From Bacilli bacterium (lineage in GTDB: Bacteria > Bacillota_I > Bacilli_A > RF39 > UBA660), in contig JAFRQS010000008.1 in the NCBI GenBank assembly GCA_017428495.1, positions 1 to 32,163 on the forward strand: a stretch of 32,163 nucleotides of DNA, written 5' to 3'. The notes below the pieces were generated by a model. The model was not told the origin of the DNA, searched no databases, and saw only the letters and a program-made list of their open reading frames with translations. Positions 12,501 to 18,500 of this stretch are shown here, one piece after another. A program made the position numbers and the translations under genes. The first letter of the stretch is position 1, and each line of letters starts with the position of its first letter.

Positions 12501-15500
12501 CAATGAAAAGAGTACATTAAAATTCTGGTTATTGCTTAATAAAAATATGGATTTGAGCGGTCTTGAATTCTATGATGCAATTCAGGAGTTAGCGCAAGTA
12601 TTTGAAACACATGAATCTTTATTTGAAAGTATAAAAACTTTAGAATCCGAATTTTATACTTATATTAATAATGTGGATGTATTACCTATTTTATCATCTA
12701 CTAAAACAACTGCAGAGTTAGTTGAAGCTTTATCAAAAAGTAATTTGAGTAATGCATTAAAAATGCTAGGAATTATGCAAGAGAATGGTATAGAATATAC
12801 AAATAGTGAAGGCGTTCAAGTAAAAGTAGAATTAACCAGTGGACAACAAGAAATGTTAAGATTTATAAAAGGTACAGGTTTTTATGGTGATTTATCTAAT
12901 ATATTTAGTGAAGATGGTAGTGTTAAAGAGAGTTTCATTATTGAGTATATTAATTCACCGAATAGTTATGCACAAGAAATGGAAATTAAATATTTAATTG
13001 AAAATCAATTTAAGTTCAATTTAGATATTGAAAGCCATAGTTCAAGTGGATATTTAAAAGTGCTAGGGTTAATGGAAGAAAATGGAGTTGAATATATAGA
13101 TAATCAGGGTATTCTAGCAAAAGTAAAATTAACAGATATGCAGCGTAAATTATTAGAATTTATAAAAGATACAAATTTTGATGGTGATTTATCTGAAATA
13201 TTTAATAAAGATGGTACTGTAAGCATTCAACGTATAGAAAGTACTTCTAGCTTGAAGGAAGTACGAATCAAACAAGTATTAGATCATGGATTTACCATTA
13301 ATACACCTGATGGTAATATTAGTTCTATTGAGTATATAGCTATTCATCTTGATGAATTGATTATGCTAGATACGAGTAAATGCCCACGCATAGTAGAAAC
13401 TATAGTGGAGTACATTGATAAAGATCATTTTAGAAAAATGTTCTCAAAGTTAGAAATTGATGCCAAGATGGAGATACTAAATATTTATGCAGATTATGCA
13501 GATTCAAGTAATTTGCATTTGAACGCATTTACAGAATTCTTAACTCATTGTGAGAATTTAGAAAGTTATACATCAATTCAAATTAGAAGAATTTCGGGAA
13601 TGATTGGACGCGTTTCATTTTCAAATTCATCTGAAATGAGAGCCATTAGTAATAATATAATGAGTGCTTTGTCAACTAAAGAAAATTATGAAGAATATAT
13701 AACGGAAACAGAGAATATATTCTTGAAAAACAACTTACCTAAATTTGCTAAAAAGTTTAAAGTAATGGAATTATTACATTTTGGTACTCAACTAAATATA
13801 GATCAAATATTAAAAATACCAACGTTTAATGAAATATTATCTAAATGGTTACCAGAATATGCAATAATATCACAAGAAGAAAGAGCAATGGCACAAGAAA
13901 AGGCAATAGCTGAAATAAAGAAGATAATATTTAGAGATTTACTTAGAACTACATTTGCATCAAACAATAGGGATGCTAGAGAGTATTTGATTAATATAAA
14001 AGTTGGAAATGAATTGTTTGGCAGAATAAAAACAAAAGAGCAATTTGAAAGTTTAACAGAATCACAAAAAGAAGTATTAAGTGTATATGCTTCGCATTTA
14101 GATATGTTATATCAGCAATTAAAAGGAAGAAGTATAGTAAAAGAAAATTTAACATTATTTGAAAATTTACAAAGACTAAATAGAGTGTATACGTCATTTA
14201 ATAGAATGAACTTACCAGATATGATAGTTAAGGCATTTGCGGGAGATGCAGGATTTAGTACATATAGTGAATTAGAAAACTTTATGAATGAGTCAGTACA
14301 AAGAGCTGATACTAGAAATAGAGAATTTGCAAGGAAGTTCATTAATGGAGAAATTAGTGGTGAATCACTTATTCATAGGGGAGATTTAGTAAAATCTTTA
14401 GCATCAAAATCACTTGCTAGTTCGATATTAGGTGAAGGAATATTGATGCCAGAATTACTTCTTGATTTATCATCAAATGCTACTCCTTTCGATGCTGATT
14501 TTTGGAGGGTTACAGAATCAATTGGTTTATCTATTATCAGAAACCCAGGATTTGGTAATATTCAATATGTGATACCAACATCTGATAGATTTATAACTAC
14601 AAAAGGTACTGATTTTCAAAATCCAAATGGAGTATCAAATTCAGTAGAAGAAGCATTAAAGCCTGGAAATTATGAATTAATATATGGTGCTTCTGGTACA
14701 AAATTAATACATTATGGTATAAGGACTGGTTTACCATCAGCTGAAATAGGATTCTTCTATGCTTCAGAAGACATGGATCATGACTATAGTGATTCATCAT
14801 ATTTGAAATTACAAATTGCAATGAACGGTTTCTATATTCCAATAATAAGTAAAGAAACAGGTCAGTTAATATTTACACCTGAAGACTTTGACTTATTAAG
14901 AAGTAAGATGAATGGATTAGCATATTATGGATTTGGTGATTATCAATATTCAAGTTATTTAATGGAAGGTGCACATGACATAATTGATGGATTATTTACT
15001 CAATTACAAAGTAGTAAATCACCATTATTCCAAATAAATGCAGTAAGAGAAATAATTGGACTTGAGGGAGTTAAAGTAGTTCCAACAGGAACATATGAAT
15101 TTACTGCAAGAGATGGAATTAGTGAAATATTAAAAGGAGACTTTGCAAAAAGACTTTCTCCTGAAAGGGTAAGTAGTTTATATGAAGCATTAAAAGATGG
15201 ATACTTTGATGAGGTAATAAAAGAAACAGCAATTACAGAATCAGATAGATTAGAAGTACTATTAAAGATAAGTGAACTTGATGTAGTAAGAAAGAGAAAT
15301 GCTGTAAATAGCACAATAAACAAAGTATTAAGTGAAGTTGCAAAAGAATTTGGAATTGATTTAACAGCTAAGACAGAATTAGATCCAGAAGTTACAGTTG
15401 GAAATGTTGAACTAATAGATACAGGTTCTACTGGAAGAAAAGCAAATTTACCAGGAGATGGAGATTTTGACTTTACAGTAAGGATAGATAGAACTTTGTT

Positions 15501-18500
15501 TATGAATAGTAAATTCATGCAAGAATTCTCAAGAAGATTACATGAAGAGTTTGGAAGAATAAGTGAAAGAGCAGCTGGTGAAGAAGCTTTCCAAAAAGTT
15601 TCAACTGATTCATACGGTATAAGAGATAAATATATAAAATTAGAAGGATTAGATGTATTAGTTGATATAGATATATCATTTATACAAAAGACAAATAGAT
15701 ATGATTATTCAACTGATATGGCATTAGCAGAAAGATATGAGTCAATGAAAGATTCTAGAGCAAGAGATTTAGCAATAGCAAATGTATTGAGACTTAAAGC
15801 AGCAATGAAAGAAGGTAAATGCTATAAACCTAATAGAAGTGATGCTTCACAAGGTGGTTTAGGTGGAATAGGAGTAGAAAATCTAGTACTTCAAAATGGA
15901 GGATCACTAATAGAAGGAGCTATGAGTTTCTTGGAAGGAACAAAAACTATAACATATGCTGATTATTTAGTAAGTAATCCAAATGCAACATTTGTAGATT
16001 ATTTAAAGGCTACTGGAGATGCTAGATTAAGTTTTGAAGAATTTAATAAACATTACCAATTATGCGATTTTGGATCAAATCATTTTGCAGAAAAAAGGGC
16101 TACTGGTAGGACAGAAGCCGCAATTTCATCTAACTATTATCCATTTGATAATTTTGTTTCAAATATGAGCGCAGAAGGCTATGCAAAAGTAGTAAAAGTA
16201 TTAGAAGATTTAATTATAAAAGCAGATCCAAAACCATTAGATAGAATAACAAAGATAACACCTAGCGGTGATATGAGTTCTATTACTGATACTCATACTG
16301 AAGAAAGAATCGTTAGTGAGATTGAAGAATATGCTACTGTAGAAGATGAGAGTATTCTTGAAGAAAGTACTCCATCTCCTACTGTAGCTAGAAGTAGTGG
16401 ATTGATATATGGACCTAAGAAATCTTCTACTACAGGATTCCATGAAGCAACAGATGCAGATTTAGAAGATAATAAATCTACAACTTCTGAAACAAAAGAA
16501 GTAAAAGTGGGAGAAAGTACAATAACTGGAAAACCAAGTACTATTGTTGATTTATCAAAAATTCATTCTTCTGATGAATTACTAAGTGTATTATTTAATA
16601 ATAATAGTTTAGAGAATAATGCACTTAGAGATAAATCATATATAAAATATTGGTTAGAAGCGTTAAAAGAAGGAAAGATAAAACCAGATAGTTATGATAG
16701 TAGAAGTGGAGAAAATCCTGCAGCTTCTCAAGCAGCAGAAAAAATAGTTGGATTTAGAGAAAATGTATTTAATTCTGATAAAATATATAAACTATCAGAA
16801 GAAGAGATGGATGTAAGAGGAATGTATGATTATAGAATAACAATAAAGAATAGTGAATCTATTAATCCTACAGATGCTGCTAACTTTACTAAGGCACTAT
16901 ATGATGAGTTACAAAAGCAAGAAATTGGTTTTAGAACTAAAAACCTTTGGGATGCAGATGCAATTATATTGTATTTAGATAAATCTCAATTACTTGATAC
17001 TGTTAAAGTGCTAGAAGGTTTAAAAGACTCTACTAGATATGGACAATCAGTAGTTAATGCAATTCAAAACTTTGGTGAAACAATTGCATTTGGTGCAACT
17101 ATTAGTGAGAATCCATATTATGGAATATCAATGGCACATTCCGAGAGTGAATTTGGAGCAAAACCAAGTGGATTACGAAGTTCATATTATGGTGGAAACT
17201 ATGGTACTACATTTAATAGTTATGTTGGAGAGGTATTATTAAAGCCAACTTATAATGAACTTATGGAAAAATATAATAAAGATTTAAGTAAAGTTACTGT
17301 TGATGAAGTTTATGAAATGGTTTTAGAAAAACATAGAACATATATGCTAGGTGAAGGTAGTACAGAAAATATTCCGTTATGGATGAATAGAAGAAATTAT
17401 TTAGAATATAAAGCTAATAACAATGCATCTAATATCACTAAAGAAAATAATGGATTTAGAATGGCTACTGATGATGATTTAGCTAGAAATAATCCAATTA
17501 GGACTACTAATGCTTTAGATGATATGAAATTTAAAAGAGAATTAGACAAGTTGTATGATCCTGATCCAGCAATTGGTAAATTGGTTGCAAAATATTTAAA
17601 TAAATATGCTCCTATTTATACAGAAGAGAATATGGAAAAAGTAGAGAAAATATATAAATATTTATCTACTAAGCGTTCTAATGAGAAACTAGCTAAAGCG
17701 ATAAGCGATTATTATCATTCAAAAGCTAACAAAAGAGGATTTATCACTGAAACATATGAAGGAGTAAAAATAAAGATAATTAAGAATATCGATACTAGTG
17801 CTCAAGTATATGATTTATGGTATGTTGTAGATAAGATAGATGAATTAAGAGCAATGTATGGTAATATTGATTTAAAAGAAGTTGTTATATATGACACAAA
17901 ATGTCCTTCAAATTGTATGTATATGGAACAATATAAGATGAAAAGTTTTGATGCATTAGCGGAAGTAAGTGTAAAAGATGGTTCAATAAAACTATATGCT
18001 ACAGAAACAATTGATGATATGACTATATATCATGAATATGCCCATTTAATTGGTGAAGATTTAGTAAAGAAAAATCCAAATATAAGTGAAGAATGGATAG
18101 AGGCTATTAATAGTGATCAAGCATTTGTAAATGAATATGCAAGAACGAGCGTAGAAGAAGACTTTGCTGAAAGTGTAGCAGCATATATGGAAAATCCTAG
18201 TGAATTTATAAAGAAATTCCCTAGTAGATATGAATTTATAAAGAAATATGTAGATACTAGTGGAAAAATAGATATAGGTAAGAAGGGTAAACCTATAGAA
18301 GTAGTAAAGATGAAAGAAAGAGTTAAAACTGGTACAATCAGTCCTCTTTCTGACTCCGCTAGGATATCTAGTGCAATAATAGAAGAAACTACGAATAATT
18401 CAGTTAATTTTGAAGATGCAGAAGCATTAGCTAAATATTTTGGAGATCCATACTTATATTTATGGGAAGTTTTAAGGAAGCGTAATTTTAATCCAGAAAC

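Noticed and set aside
15000..15518. Minus-strand open frame opposite the NTase domain
   Set aside because: The sense strand carries catalytic motifs; the antisense product has no recognisable feature.
15400..15930. A CBASS cyclase system
   Set aside because: The NTase domain is embedded in a giant chain and no CBASS effector or ancillary gene is present; only the fold is shared.
17057..17242. Plus-strand 61-codon frame inside the giant gene
   Set aside because: An out-of-frame shadow with no SD; the main frame is uninterrupted.
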